Below, piece by piece: positions 46,192 to 58,554 of a DNA stretch of 64,000 nucleotides; the stretch's first letter is position 1, and every line of letters begins with the position of its first letter. Below the pieces are notes generated by a model. It made no database searches and was not told the origin of the DNA. It saw nothing but the letters and a program-made list of their open reading frames with translations. Made by a program: the position numbers and the translations under genes. This DNA comes from Agrocybe praecox (taxonomy: Eukaryota > Basidiomycota > Agaricomycetes > Agaricales > Agrocybaceae): contig OZ024840.1 in the NCBI GenBank assembly GCA_964017145.1, positions 4,588,001 through 4,652,000 on the forward strand, in the 5' to 3' direction.

Positions 46192-48080
46192 ATGGAGGGT
46201 AAAGGGAGCAGCAAGAAGGTCTCCGCTGGCGTAATCGCCACATCGAATAGGCTGGAAACTTCGAAGCCAATAGCAAGCACCTTGAAGAACACCGCCGGTG
46301 GAAATGGTATGGCGTTTTTGAAGGGCATTGCCGTATGCGCGAGGGGAATTCTTCATACAATTCAGGTGCGTCCTTCTTTCCGTACTGTATCCTCTGTGGA
46401 GGATAAAATTCACGTTGCGCTCACCCACCAACCCCAGGAAATTGACGATGGCGATATCGATGACAACTTTGTCGCACTTGCTCTGGACGCGAATGGGCTC
46501 GTTTACATCATCATCCATCAATGCCAAAAGGAAATGCCCAAGGACAGCGAACTTCTCGATCGGATAAAAATCAACGTCATTGAATTAGAAAGGTATGATC
46601 TCTGTATCAGGAAATTAAGTGTACGAGAACTCTGGCTGACGATGCTGCTCAGGAGCCTCATGGATATACAGTCATTCGTGGACAAGAAGGCCCATCGAAA
46701 CCTCGCTAAGAGAATACTAAAACATAGTGCCGATGAACAGAAAATAGTAGAGTTCCGGACGCAGTTGAGGGATTGGCTACCCTGCTTCGGAGTTAGTCGA
46801 AACTGCATCATTTTTTATTTGGAAAAGTTACTTATTACACCCCACAATCCGGTCAGAAATCGAAAGAGCAATCGGTACACGATATTTTAGAGGGAATTAT
46901 CGACAGAAAAATAAGAAAAATCGAACGGACTCGAAGCAAGAACAAAGACTTACCCACCGTCCCCAAGTCATCGACTCCGTCATCATCATCTCCTCTTCGT
47001 ACCACTACACCACCGAAGCCGGCTACCGAGAGTATGCCTCAGACTTCACTGCTCGTTGGCGATTCCTCGATCCAACCCAGACCCAGACCTTCCAGCCCCG
47101 GAATCCTTAGTGGAAAGAGGTTTATGCACACCCCTCCCAACATCTCTATATCCCCCCGAGTATCATTCGAGACGTTACCAAGCCACCTATTAACTCCAGG
47201 CTTGGAATCTCGGCCGCAGACTGCCGATATCACACAACGTGCTCGCGAGGAAAAACTGGCGCGAGAAAAGGCCATGCAGGAGGCAGAAGAGCGGAAAAAG
47301 CGAATATTCCAGGAGGAGCGGATACGCAAGCTGGCAGAGAAGGAGAGATGGACGAGATCCCAACAGGAATTCATCCAACTACCTGACCTGAATCTTAATG
47401 ATGTTGACCTGGACGAGTCACCTGTAGCATCAGGCAGCGCCATCCCCGACTTTCCTGTGTCCATCATTCCAGCAACACCCGCCAGAGACGATACCCTCCC
47501 CAGCCCATATACGTACTCTCCGCCTTCACATCCTCGAACCTTACCCAAAAAGCCATCAATGTCAAATTCGGACGACGAACGCATTGCAGCAGCTCTACAT
47601 GCCAAGATGCAAAAGGAGCTCGAGCTAGAAGACGAACGCGAGGCAAAGAAGTTCGCTGCAAAAATGCAGCTCGAGATGGAAGCTGAGGAGAGGCAGAAGC
47701 TGCACTCGAAGAGTCGCTTTAAGAGGAAGAAAACGAAAGCCATAGAGTCTGCCACGCCTTCCGGTAGCGACACCGACGGGCCAGAAAATTCAATATCAAT
47801 ACCTAGGCAGAGCTCTCGTTCTCCGTCGCCAGATCCTCAATCTCGTACGCAACGCCCTAGACCAAAACCGGGTACTAGCAGCAGTAGCCAATACCACCAA
47901 CCTGTCCTTGGGCCACGCGCTAACCACCAGGCACCTCCTGGCCTAAATCCACCCCACAGCGCGAATTTAGATCGTTTCCCTAATGGGGCCGGTAGTGCTG
48001 GTCAGACGATCACGATCAGCAAGTCAATGAATTTATATAATAAGCACTATGTCACCGTTGAAGGTTCTGATAGCGAATAG
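46192..48080 (+). CDS. MLKL/HeLo-like helical-bundle protein 1
   Basis: Candidate cell-death or membrane-active executor. The start MEGKGSSKKVSAGVIATSNR precedes helical segments FLKGIAVCARGILHTIQ, VALALDANGLVYIIIHQCQ, FVDKKAHRNLAKRILKH and VEFRTQLRDWLPCFG. This arrangement, with a Phe-Gly end, is seen in fungal proteins related to the MLKL N-terminal four-helix bundle. Introns near 46365-46435, 46593-46653 and 46791-46857 are likely. A charged coiled coil follows (47250-47350, 47590-47720: REEKLAREKAMQEAEERKKR), then Pro/Ser linkers and a C-terminal GQTITISKSMNLYNKHYV (48003-48056). An in-frame ATG at 46054 is an alternative start. First of five similar genes in a row. Confidence 0.65.
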
Positions 48081-48620
48081 ATTGACTATGTCTTTTTATC
48101 ATATGTATAACAACATGCAATAAAATATAATGTAAACTATTTCTATTCTTCTAAAGCTAAGTGTGCATCTAAGTGCTCCTTCGAGAAAAAGAATTCAAGT
48201 TGTTAAATAAGCTCAAGGCTGTTCGCATTCACACACGAGCTATATGTGCGTGGGGAATTACTATATCACCTCAAGGCTTCCTTGTCACCTCTATATACAT
48301 TGGTATAGCCCAGCGGCAACTTCGTGACATACCGTAATAACCAACGTTGCTAGTGTTGCCTCTGACTAATGCAGAGAAGCACATACAAATAAACCTTTGA
48401 ACAGGATGGCTGTTCGTTCACTGCTTTCTTTCCCCCTTCCACATACCTGCAGTGTCTTCCGCCTTCTGACCAGTGTAGCTGTATCCTTCCTTCCATCTTC
48501 CTCTACCCTAGGGACTTGTCATCTTATACACCTAGCGGATCTCAGGTCATTTGGCGCCTGCATTATCACGAGCGCTTATCTTTTAGAAATCCGGATATCT
48601 GGGTCATTTTATCGGTGATC
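48081..48620. other. intergenic
   Basis: Between helical-bundle genes 1 and 2. No gene is seen; it presumably holds the terminator of the first gene and the promoter of the second. Confidence 0.4.
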
Positions 48621-50193
48621 ATGGACGCAAACAAAAATTACGGTATGATATCACCTTTTACTCTTACTAACCTACTCATCACAGTATTTGGGTATAACTT
48701 CAGTGCTCAAAATGATTGTGGATACTCACCGCCTGTGTTCGGACCCCTTTCGGACGACGTACTGGTCAGAAGCGGTTGACGCGATTAAGAAAGCCGATAC
48801 GATCTACGAGGTGGGTAAAATAATTATTAGTGTTCATTCCGAGTATACAGGGGCTAAAAACACACAGAAAAATGCAACTTTACGCGTGGATGAAGATTGC
48901 ACTGGGCTCGTTGACGACGCGTGCAAAATATTACATCTTTGCTATGACAGTCATGTGAAGATGATAAAGAATAAAGAAGGAAGCTCTAACGAGCGGAAGG
49001 CTGTCGCTAAGCGACTAACAGAGTGCGTCATATATGCTTAAATATTCGGAATGTCCAACTGACACTGTGGGTCGATCAGACAACTGGTACTCATTGTTGC
49101 CAGTTTGCAAGAATTTGCTACAGAAAATGAGGTGGACTTGATGAAGGCCCTCGAATACCGTCAAATGCTGCAAAAATTTCTGAAGGAGATTCATAGGGAT
49201 AATGTACGCATGAGCCTATCTTGTCGAATGAAATAAAACTTATGTTTACCTTATTAGCTTCCGAATGATTGTTCGATCTACGAGGCATTCCAGATTGAAC
49301 AGGAGAAAGTGATACCGCCCAAGGAGAAAGCAAAAGCGAAAGCGAATCGTATTCCGGTCAAGAGTAAAAGCGACGGTCATAGCTTCGGAAATACCCCAAA
49401 CTCTGGACAGTCTTCGAAGACAAAGAGCGCCCCGCTGGTAGAAGAGCCAGTGGAAATCAGCGATAGCAGCTCCGGGTCCGGTGAGGATACACAACCGTCT
49501 CCCTCCAATCACAAAATGGGTCCTGGCTCCAAACAGAAAGCTGGTGGCAAGACCACCTCGAAGGATCGAGAGCTACGCAGAGTCCAGACTCTCGATGAGA
49601 GGTCCCGTTTTAAGCCCGGACTATACAAACCTACCCTGGCGGCGGAGGTCGAGATAGAGGAGGAGGAACACCTTATATCAACCTCCCTTGAACACGCAAA
49701 TACATCGTCTGTCAACAACCCTCCCCCTCCTTACAGCCCACCGCAACCAACCGATGGACCAGCTCCTGAACAGTTTCAGCCTTCGATTCCGAGAAGCCAG
49801 CTTCATGCACAGTGCGCTCCCGATCCGGCTTCTGGGGGTCAGTATAGTAATCCTTGGTTCGGTCCACATACGCCAGGACATGGGGCAGGGGTCATATCAG
49901 CGGCTCCCGCCCCAATGTACCCGTACACCACCGTCGACACTTTCTGGCCCAACGCAGCAAGAGTGATGTCTGCACCCCCTGATATAATGGACCGGTCCCA
50001 TCCTGCTGGGGCTCATATCTTGCCTTTCCTGAACGGTCATCAACAACCAGGGTCCACAATCACCATTAAAGACTCTTTCAACGTCATAAATGACACTGTT
50101 CCCACGAAGAGTGAGCGTTTCTTACTATCAGCTTTTGCGAATAATGTAGCTCACATTTTCTGGTTAGATCGTCGCTCGACAGAATCTGCGTGA
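48621..50193 (+). CDS. MLKL/HeLo-like helical-bundle protein 2
   Basis: Exon 1 is tiny (MDANKNY). An intron ending near 48699 leads to VLKMIVDTHRLCSDPF and helices AVDAIKKADTIYE, VDDACKILHLCYDSHVK, ERKAVAKRLTE and LMKALEYRQMLQKFLKEIHRD, which fit a helical bundle of this type. The last exon (49258 on) turns basic and disordered (EKAKAKANRIPVKSKSDG), then Pro-rich (VNNPPPPYSPPQPTDGPAPE). Its C-terminal motif GSTITIKDSFNVINDTV (50049-50100) aligns without gaps to the end of protein 1 (T-I-T-I-x-x-S-x-N-x-x-N). About 400 residues. The end may include a small extra intron near 50110. Confidence 0.62.
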
Positions 50194-50649
50194 CAGTTGC
50201 CTGCAAGTGGCTTCGTCGGACTGGGGACAACAACTTGAGAATTATAAAATAATTAGCGATTTGTGTTAGAAAACGTTTCGAAGGCGTATAAAGGTTCCTA
50301 TAATTACTTCTACGTATATGTGGAATAAATCTTAATTATGAAAAAAAAAAAAGAATCACGAAAACAAGAATACAGTCGGAGATGGTCTGAGAACGAAAAC
50401 AAAATGTTCCGAAGAGGCCGTGAAATGTACAAATGCTGTGTCATCGGACCATCGGCTAGGCATCGCCTTTACTATTACTAATGGTGCTATAGTCTATAGC
50501 TACGCGGATTTGACTAGCGGCGACTGCACAGATATATACAAGGAGCACAGGTCCTCTTATTTGTCCGTATATCTGCACATTCTTTATATCGCTGCATTGA
50601 CGACTGCCTACCCACTTCCCCTTTCCCTTACCCTTTGCTCGGAATTTTG

Positions 50650-52007
50650 ATGTCTGACCCGCCCATGTCCAGTTGGAACCAAGCTCAAATACAGTGGAAA
50701 CCAGTTGACTCTGGACACATTCCCACATTTGACTACACAATGGAAACTACAAACATGGTCTTGAATACTTTGCAAGATATAGGATCGATGACGGCCATAC
50801 CGCTGCTCGGCGAGGCCGCATCGATTACCGCTCGCATTGTTACCATCATACAAGTGTGTAAAGCTTTCAAAGCGATACTCAGAATCTAAGACTAACGCTA
50901 CTTCACAGGATGTTAAAGATCGCAATCAGGCCTTTAAAGACCTTGCATCCGATGCTTATGGTCTAGTTTGTACGGTTTCTGTGGAATGCCACAGAATTTT
51001 CAAACAAGGTCAGAGATTACCCCGGAACTTAGAGCAACAGCTATCCTCACTCATTAGGTATGTATGCGGAGTCATAATGAATATCCTAATGTCGCTAACA
51101 CATTGGGACCATCTGTTCGCTTTTTCAAGCAACTTGCGCGATATCGAGCGGTTCTCTCGCGATAAATTAAAACGTGGAATGATGAAGAAAATCATCTTTC
51201 ATACCAAAGATCTCGAGCAAATCAATCGATATCGAACCCTTTTGAAACAATCCATAGATGTTTTTGGGGTAAAACTCTAATGTTCTACATGTTTTCACGG
51301 AGACTAACCGATTCTACATATAGCTTCAATCGCATATTTCAATTCAGGAGAACTTACAAGTCATTTTGAGCGAGGTCAGACTACAGGCTTCTAACTTGGA
51401 GAAGGAGAAACAAAATCAAGAATTGGAGAGGCTCAAGGCCGAAGGAGCACTCTTAACGGCTAAAATAGAGAACCTACGTCTCTTAAAAGAGAAGACCATA
51501 GCGGAAAACGTAAAGAGAGACGCTGAAAAGGCTGCTGCTCTCAGAGATGAACGAGTAAAGGCAGCCTCCAGGAAACCAAAGATAGCTATAACAACATCAA
51601 CACCTGTACAAACAAAACGAGAAGATACGCTGAAGGTCGAGCCCCGGCATAGAAGGTCAAAATCGACACAAGGCATTCGCGAAAAGAGTTTCGAGAACGA
51701 AATACAGAGTACAACACCTGATATTTCTAGCCGACAGCCTCCTGTTCAGTCATCTCCATACCTCTCTCCCTACCCATATACTGCATATCCTCCCCAATAT
51801 CCTCCCCCTCAATATGGTCAATATCCTCAATTCTCAGGAGGTCTTTCCCCATATCCATACTCACAGCCCCAGGCTAGCATATCATTGAACGATATTGTCG
51901 GAAGCGCTTTGTCCATGGCAGGGTCTCTTGGCAATATGTCCTGGGGCTCAGGTAATGTAATCAACACGGTTGTGCACAATGTTAGTAACGATTATTGTCG
52001 GCACTGA
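50650..52007 (+). CDS. MLKL/HeLo-like helical-bundle protein 3
   Basis: The start MSDPPMSSWNQAQIQWKP gives helices TTNMVLNTLQDIGSMTAIP, LLGEAASITARIVTII, FKDLASDAYGLVCTVSVE, LRDIERFSRDKLKRG and INRYRTLLKQSIDVFG, then LQSHISIQE. This is the clearest four-helix-bundle member, and the Phe-Gly followed by Leu-Gln-x-x-Ile-Ser joint is typical. A long coiled coil follows (51370-51560: KEKQNQELERLKAEGALL). Then come a Tyr/Pro-rich linker (YPYTAYPPQYPPPQYG) and the C-terminal motif GNVINTVVHNVSND (51951 on). Four introns are likely. About 430 residues. Role inferred, not shown. Confidence 0.72.
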
Positions 52008-52232
52008 CATTACGGCAACAAATAAGATATTTTCTTGCCCAGTGGCAATTGGTGCACATCACTGATGATATCGGATTATAACTTATTTACTTGCTAGGCC
52101 TGGTTTATGGTAAAACCAAGCACATACCTTCTAGACTGGTACAACAAATAACATCATTGTAGGGACATTAATTACCTTAGTACTAGATGTCTGTGAATAA
52201 CGCACTGTGGACCCAGGGACTGGTTATTATCA

Positions 52233-52245
52233 CTATATAAAAGGG
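52233..52245 (+). promoter_or_regulatory. TATA-box-like element
   Basis: ACTATATAAAAGGG lies upstream of helical-bundle gene 4 and suits a core promoter. The first coding ATG chosen is about 440 bp downstream, so an untranslated exon or an earlier start would be needed. Confidence 0.35.
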
Positions 52246-52682
52246 TGAAAATTAGAAATCACCAGTTAATGTAGTGACAAAATGGTAAGGGTCTTTTTCT
52301 CTAGGTTTTTACCAGTTTCAGTTAAACAAGTGGAAATAACACATATAATGTTTTTCTCAAACCATGCGGACTCGTGTATGTACTGCATACACGCGAGCAC
52401 ATACACATACGTACGTACGCACACACACTCGACTGTATACCCATGCCAAACACGTTCAAATTGTGACTCTGCCGTATCCACTGGAGACTGAGTCACGAAA
52501 TGGTACCGATGAGGATACACTTCCAAAAGCGCGTCACTGAAAATAATAGGCACTTGAACAAGGACTGGCATCGTCACGAATGCTGTTTCCATCCCCACAC
52601 CCACAAGAGTTTAAATCGAGTATTAAACAGACCCAAGAGCACTCAATCATTCGCCCAGTTCTTCTTAATAGAGGATGGCCAG

Positions 52683-53819
52683 ATGCAAACGAATCAATCA
52701 GAAGTGCTTCACGGCACCACTTCTTCAAATCCCAAAACCCTGCAATATCTGCAATATTCCAGTGGCACCGACGCCCATCATCTCACACATTACCTCTCGT
52801 CCAGTGCGACGTCTAGCCTGCTCTTTACAAGCGCAGAGCCTCTGATTAAAGCTACGGTGGAAAGCTTACGGTGGTCTATTCGATATCGTCAAGGTAAGCT
52901 TCTGTCTTCACAACGCGTAAAGACGTCCTACTATTGAACAGGTTTACAAGCTAAACAAATCGAACTATCATAACCTACTCATGCGCTTAAGAAATATGCT
53001 TCATGCCGTCTTTGATAGCTTGGCTGATGTTAAGGAATCTGGAGGAACGCTTCCGGAAGAAGGGTATGACCCCATCAGAATCCTTATATAGTAAGCCGTG
53101 TTATAAATTATCGCTACTCTCATACTCGTTTCTCATGTGAGTCGCCGCAAAGCAACCTTAAAGGAATACTTAGGGGTGTGAATGAGAATATAGAGGACAT
53201 TCCACTTTTCTTTAAATTCGTTTTTATGGTAGGACGGAGGACAAAGCGAATCGTGTCGCGGTATGAGGAGAGCCTTGAGATGGCTCTATCGAGATTTAAG
53301 GTTCGTCATGCATTATAATTTTATCATGAACACAGAGTGTAACACCATCTCAGGTAGCTACAGAAATACAAACTTCCAGAAACATAGACGTAATCCTCAA
53401 GTTAGTACAAGACTGAGCGCTTATTCAACAAACAGAATCAGGAACCATTGAGAATAGCGCCGGCTCGAACCTGAGTCCGGAAGAACTCACAACCGGGGAT
53501 CAAGAAAGAACCCGGGGATATGGGCGAGAGAAAGAAAGACACAGCATCAATAAGCCGCTAAGAATAATTGCAATCAAAAGCAGAGAGCAGCCAGAGAGCA
53601 AGCGACGACGACGGTACTGAAAGCGACACGCAGACTGTGAGTTCGCAAAAGGAGACTCCTTCGTCCTCAAGCTACCACGACCGGGGTGACTCAGCCGGAT
53701 ATCTGGGGATACTATGCACCATATAATCCATACGGATACAGTGCTATTTATTACACTGCTCCTCCGGGCGCGAGCGTGAATATAAATTCGGGGAATATCG
53801 TCAACCCAAATATAAATTG
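52683..53819 (+). CDS. MLKL/HeLo-like helical-bundle protein 4 (possibly decayed)
   Basis: The likely start is MQTNQSEVLHGTTSSNPK. Helical exons include FTSAEPLIKATVESLRWSI, KSNYHNLLMRLRNMLHAVF, LRGVNENIEDIPLFFKFVF and SRYEESLEMALSRF, followed by KVATEIQTSRNIDVILK, matching the end of the bundle in protein 3. The middle part (53460-53650) is hard to join in one frame. The C-terminal exon reads Tyr/Pro-rich (GYYAPYNPYGYSAIYYTAPP) and ends GASVNINSGNIVNPNIN at 53819, an Asn-rich end like its neighbours. The start and central exons are uncertain, and a frameshift or loss cannot be excluded. Confidence 0.5.
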
Positions 53820-54470
53820 ATTGAAAAATTGTGGATATTAATTTAATTTTTTATTTGGTTCTTAGATGGCAGAAGGACGCGACGATAAGGTTTCTGTGTG
53901 CCACTCAATTTCGGATTCAATTCGATACTGGTCCCTTCGGATAAGACCTTGATAAGAGCATCGTTATTAAATTTAGGATAAATGGTCGTCACTTGAAATT
54001 TTGTACCAGATAGGGGTACATCTTCTACCCCATTTCCTTCCTCGAATATTGGTCTTATAAAGGTCACCATTAGTATTAGCGCCCTAAATGTCAAATCTAA
54101 TCTAATCTTACCACATTCCAATCTTGTCACACAGCTGATTTGATAATCATGCCTTGTAATATTTTCAGTCGGCAAGGTAACATTGAACAACAACAACCAG
54201 GAAGGTCGTCAGTCTTTCCCAAGCAACGCCTTGTTCTATCTCTGTATTTCAATTCCATGCTATGTTCTCCATCCGAAATGCTTCTTGGAAAAGATAGGCG
54301 GTGCACGTCAAATTACACGGAGAACGAGTAACGGCGGCGAAGCACATTTCAAGTAATGGTGGGAAGATCTATCAAATAAGGCTGTTCGATTTACATCGAT
54401 TACTGGGCAACGTGCTGCGAAGTCGGAGGTGTGCCCTCCTTGAACCTTCCCTTTCTTTCTGAACTCCCTC
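53820..54470. other. intergenic
   Basis: No gene is recognised between helical-bundle genes 4 and 5. Short frames on both strands lack family features. Confidence 0.4.
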
Positions 54471-54474
54471 ATCG

Positions 54475-56391
54475 ATGTCGTCGAAATCCTTACAAGCATA
54501 CAAGCCTGCACCGAAAGGAAATAACAAGGAGTGGATGACCACCGCCGTCAATGGAACGGTGATGGTCCTCAAGTACGTTACGGATGCTGCCACACTTCTC
54601 CCCGTTCCCTATCTCAAAGTTGGAGCTGCTACTACGTTGAGAATTGTCGAGGGGGTCCAGGTAGGTTCTCTTCAAGTTTACTATGTCCTTTTGCGTTAAA
54701 CTCACGAAGATCCCCCTTCGTCCCTTTTGATGTAGCAAGTGAAAAACAACAAGAAGGATTATGGAAGGGTAGCGGCCGATGCAACTTCCATTTTCGGGGC
54801 TGTCTATGGTGCCTACGTGGTTTCTCGCAACAAAGCCGAGTGGCCCCCTCAAGAGCTCCGCCCAATCCTTCATGAGCTCGTCAAGTTAGTCAATAGCTGA
54901 CAATCAGCGCGTTTTACTGTGCTTTTAACACGCTCTCATTCAGAACTCTCGAGGGAATTCTCATAGTTGTCGAAGAGAAACTAAGCAAGAACCGTGCGAT
55001 TAGGTTCTTGAACAGCAGCGACGATATTGGGAAGATCAACGAATACCGCGAGAGGCTGCAAGCTGCTATTGCACAGTTTCAGGTGTGCCAATTTCCACGA
55101 AGTTGAAGCTCTTAGCTCAACTTGTAAAAAGGTTTCGACCCAACTTGACATGCACGATATGCTCGGTCTCGTCCTGAAGCAACAAGAGGAAATGAACGTC
55201 AAACTCAGAATCCCACCACCTCCGAAAGACCAAATTGCCTTCTTGCTCTCCCAGACGAGCGACGAAGAGGCCAATGCTACTGCTGAAGCGAGGAGACGAG
55301 AGGAAGAAAGGACGCAAAAAGAGATTGAAGAGAAACAAAAGCTTGTCAACGAGTCGATTGCGAACATCCACAAGACGGAGGCGGAGGCGGAGGCGAGCAA
55401 AAGAACCAACGACGAAGTACACCGACAGAAGGAGGAGAACGAAAAGCGCGATCGGGACCTTGCTCGACTGCAAGCGGAGTTGAACGAGCTTAAACAGAAG
55501 CAAGCAAGAGACGAATCGGCACAAGTTCAAACAAGCAGACCTTCGTCACTCCAGCCACCAAGACGTTCGGACTCTGCCAAGACGAGCAGCTCTGCCATTG
55601 ACGAAACGATCCTTGATGATGCATTTGAACGATATGAGGCCAACATAAGTACACATATGGCAAAAATCTACTCAGCATCCATACCGACCTCACAAAGCCA
55701 TGTCTCAAGCGCCCGTAACGACGAAGAGGAGACGGCTATTAATGTTTCGTCTGCCGAAAGTTCTACCGATGAAGAAGAAAGAGAGCGTCGAGAGGCCGAG
55801 CTCAGGGCCATGACGGCAAAGAAGACTGCCAAAAAGAAGACGAAGGTTACAAAACATCCAACTCAGACTTCGACCCCACCTCCACAACAAACCACATCTT
55901 CACCTCAACCTTCATTGGAGGAGCTACTTCGAGAGCATCTCGCGCGTATGTCAATGAATCCCACTGACTCACAACCTTATCCTTCACCTCCCCCACAGTC
56001 ACAACCGAATTCACCTTACAATTCCCCTCCTCTTCAACCGTACTTCCAACCGTCGCCGGGTCAGTACTATGGTCCTCCACCAGCGATGCAATATAATCCA
56101 ACCCCCCCACCCCAGTGGCCAAATGGCTATTGGCCGCAAAACCCCGTTTACACCCCTCCCGTTTTCACACCGCCACCTGGTTCGGTCAATACCAACGTCG
56201 GAAACGTCATAAACACAAATATCTCAAATATCTCAAATAATAACAGCCGAGTACTCAACCAGGGTCCGTCTTCTCTTCTATGTATAAGACGCTGCGATTT
56301 TACTCTGATCTTGTTCATGCCCTTTATTAGCATCACGGCGAGCACGGAATGCCAGATGATACTCGGCCTCCTCTACGATTTGATGTCGTAG
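54475..56391 (+). CDS. MLKL/HeLo-like helical-bundle protein 5
   Basis: The start MSSKSLQAYKPAPKGNNKEW gives VNGTVMVLKYVTDAATLLP, YLKVGAATTLRIVEGVQ, then after introns VKNNKKDYGRVAADATSIF, LHELVKTLEGILIVVEEKL and INEYRERLQAAIAQFQ. This strongly resembles the MLKL-type N-terminal bundle of agaric proteins (KDNKKEW and brace-like features). The next exon (from about 55133) starts VSTQLDMHDMLGLVLKQQEE and becomes a long charged coiled coil (ARRREEERTQKEIEEKQKL). Then follow a Ser-rich acidic part and a Pro/Gln/Tyr linker. The terminal motif is GNVINTNISNISNNNS (56200-56247). The stop at 56391 is tentative; a terminal intron after RVLNQ may alter the last residues. About 580 residues. Confidence 0.7.
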
Positions 56392-56751
56392 CATGTAAGT
56401 TTATATCGAAGGGAAAGTGTCTGAAAATCTGCTGTGTGGATTATTAAACGTGTATTTAGTGCGCATGAAATATACATTTTTCAACTTTTCAACTGTACCT
56501 TCCTAAGCACTTGAACAGAGGTTGTAATTAATTCGATGCTTTTCGATACATGCCAGACGTGCATCCCGAGAGGTGCCTGCCGTCGTCCTGCAATGAACTT
56601 GGCATCAAGATTTACAGAAGCTGGCGTTTCATGTTCATATCAGGAATCGATTCCCTTCATTTCTCTTACTTTCATCTCGTACAGCTGCAGACCATTCTTG
56701 AAAAGTCTCGGTTGTTGCCCAAATTCTGGAACTGGAAGTCGCCCACCGTGA

Positions 56752-57682
56752 TGATGCTATATCCCCGTACCTTGATCCTCGTCTTATTCCTCTCATCACT
56801 CGCCTCCGTTCAAGGACAAGGACAAGGACAGGACAAGGACACAACGTCACTGTCAAAAACACAGATCCTGCCATCACGGTGAGCGGTGCCCCAAATACAT
56901 TCTTACTAATCTACTTTCGAACTAAAATGAATACCGTGATAATGATAGTACACAGGCGAAGTCGGAGACCCATTCATCTGTTCCGCACAGACAGCGTGTC
57001 GATGGGTTTGAACAACAATTTCCTGGATGCTGGAGCGTCGTTCACGTTTGAAGGTGCGTTGATATCATTAACAATATAAACCGTAAACGCTTACATACGT
57101 ACTTCAGGATTAAATCCTCTTTTTCGCTACTCGTCCCAACGCAAAAGCAGCACCATATATGTGAACTCTGGTCTTTGGTAAATTTCTCCCATTTACATTT
57201 TCACACTGGGCAGACAAGCTACCGAGGCTGATGGTTACAGGTCTACTCGCCCTTACGGATGATTTCCCCTATTCTCGAAAACCGGCCTCGATCCGAACGT
57301 CGAATACCCAATATCACTCGCAGCGAAAGAAGTTTCACCCAATCGCAATATGACATTGAGCGCTTTTGGCTCCACTGTTGAGTTCTCGTTGATCAATTTT
57401 ATGCAAGTTACACAGGAATATGTTTTGTTACGCGTCATTTTCGGAATAAATTTTCTCTCCTGAAGCTATACCGTCCCCAAGCTTACTGGAGGTGGCGACA
57501 CATCAGCCAACTCAAAGAATTTTACGATCAACGTTACAGTGACGATACAACCACCATCACCTTGAGCCCAAAGTCAGGCGTTTCCCCACTACTGAGCTCT
57601 GCGACTTATACATCCGTACTATTTCTCTCCATTTCTACTGGACTCGGCATCTTGGCCAAGGCAACAGGGTTCGCATCTTAAT
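56752..57682 (+). pseudogene. secreted or GPI-anchored protein gene with frameshift
   Basis: A good signal peptide (MMLYPRTLILVLFLSSLASV) runs into a GQ repeat encoded by CAAGGA hexamers at 56811-56842. The fourth unit is CAGGA, one base short. The signal-peptide frame then ends in a stop near 56882. The other frame reads GHNVTVKNTDPAIT, which looks like the start of the mature domain of many fungal cell-surface proteins. Later exons are hard to join. A hydrophobic C-terminal stretch (SATYTSVLFLSISTGLGILA, about 57598-57660) could be a GPI-anchor signal. Either a pseudogene or a sequencing error in the repeat. Confidence 0.5.
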
Positions 57683-58049
57683 TTTGACGAATTTTGCTTC
57701 TGCCACACGAAATACATATAAGACCAATCTCCGTATTATCATCATTAGTAACCTGAATTAGCATCGCCCTGATGTAAATTTCCAATGCAGCTGCGCAACT
57801 AACATAGTATGGGTACTAGGATTTGTATCGTATGGTAATGTTCGGCCTGTACAACATACACCCCTCAGGTCACAAACAGAATGTGTAGGTAAGTACCAAA
57901 ATAGGCACCTCGATGGGTGCCAGACATTTCACCGCTTCAGAAATTAATAGGATAATAATTGTTGATTTTTATCATTAACATCGCTGCGAGCTATAAGTAC
58001 GAGAAATTGAGCCCCAGTTCCTGCCAGAACCCACAAAACGACACAAAAA

Positions 58050-58554
58050 ATGTCAGGATTAATGTCGTTCTTCGAAAACATGGGTGTAACAGCCATCAAG
58101 AGTGGAACATTCATACGGTCCACAGGCCCCGTCGTCGTCCGCGAACCCGCTGGCAATCTTGTCCGAGTTGAGGCAGTCGTAAACGGTATGTAGCACTTCT
58201 CCTACGTCTATCACAGTGGCCTCAATCCGCCGATTTGCTACCCTAGATCCAACAGAAGTAGCTAGCGACCCCGCGGCTTCGCAGCCCATCCTCCCATCGA
58301 ATGATAGTAATGGGGGCGCTAACAGCGCAGCCTCTGAGGGCCGACAGGCTAGCGAAGGCGAAGGCGAAGGCGGTCTCCGTCGCGAGCAAGCGCATACAAC
58401 CACTAGGCTGACGAAAAGGGTGGTTTCTCCTGAAGAATTCGGAATTAATTTAAACAAAGTTCGAGTCAATGACGGAGTCGTATTCATGATTGAAGAGCCC
58501 GAAGCCGTTGCCGGAGTAGTAGAGTCGAACGAAGCCCAGGTTTCATCCACGTAA
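58050..58554 (+). CDS. small Gly-Gly-motif protein
   Basis: Two exons: 58050-58185 and 58217-58554, joined in phase over a 31-bp intron, which is unusually short. The start MSGLMSFFENMGVTAIKSGT and following FIRSTGPVVVREPAG form a diverged Gly-Gly motif (Ser-Gly in place of Gly-Gly) like those opening the NACHT and RGSPLW genes. The rest is disordered (SEGRQASEGEGEGG) with a Lys/Arg then Glu-Glu-Phe segment near the end (RVVSPEEFGINLNKVRV). About 158 residues, no enzymatic domain. It could be an adaptor made of little more than the motif. Confidence 0.55.

Noticed and set aside
47039..47773. Minus-strand Ser/Phe-rich 244-residue frame
   Set aside because: Antisense of the charged coiled coil of helical-bundle gene 1.
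52283..52491. Frame with His/Thr/Tyr run after the TATA-like element
   Set aside because: Driven by a CACATACACATACGTACG simple repeat; an ATG followed at once by GTAAGG here is suggestive of a split start but cannot be supported.
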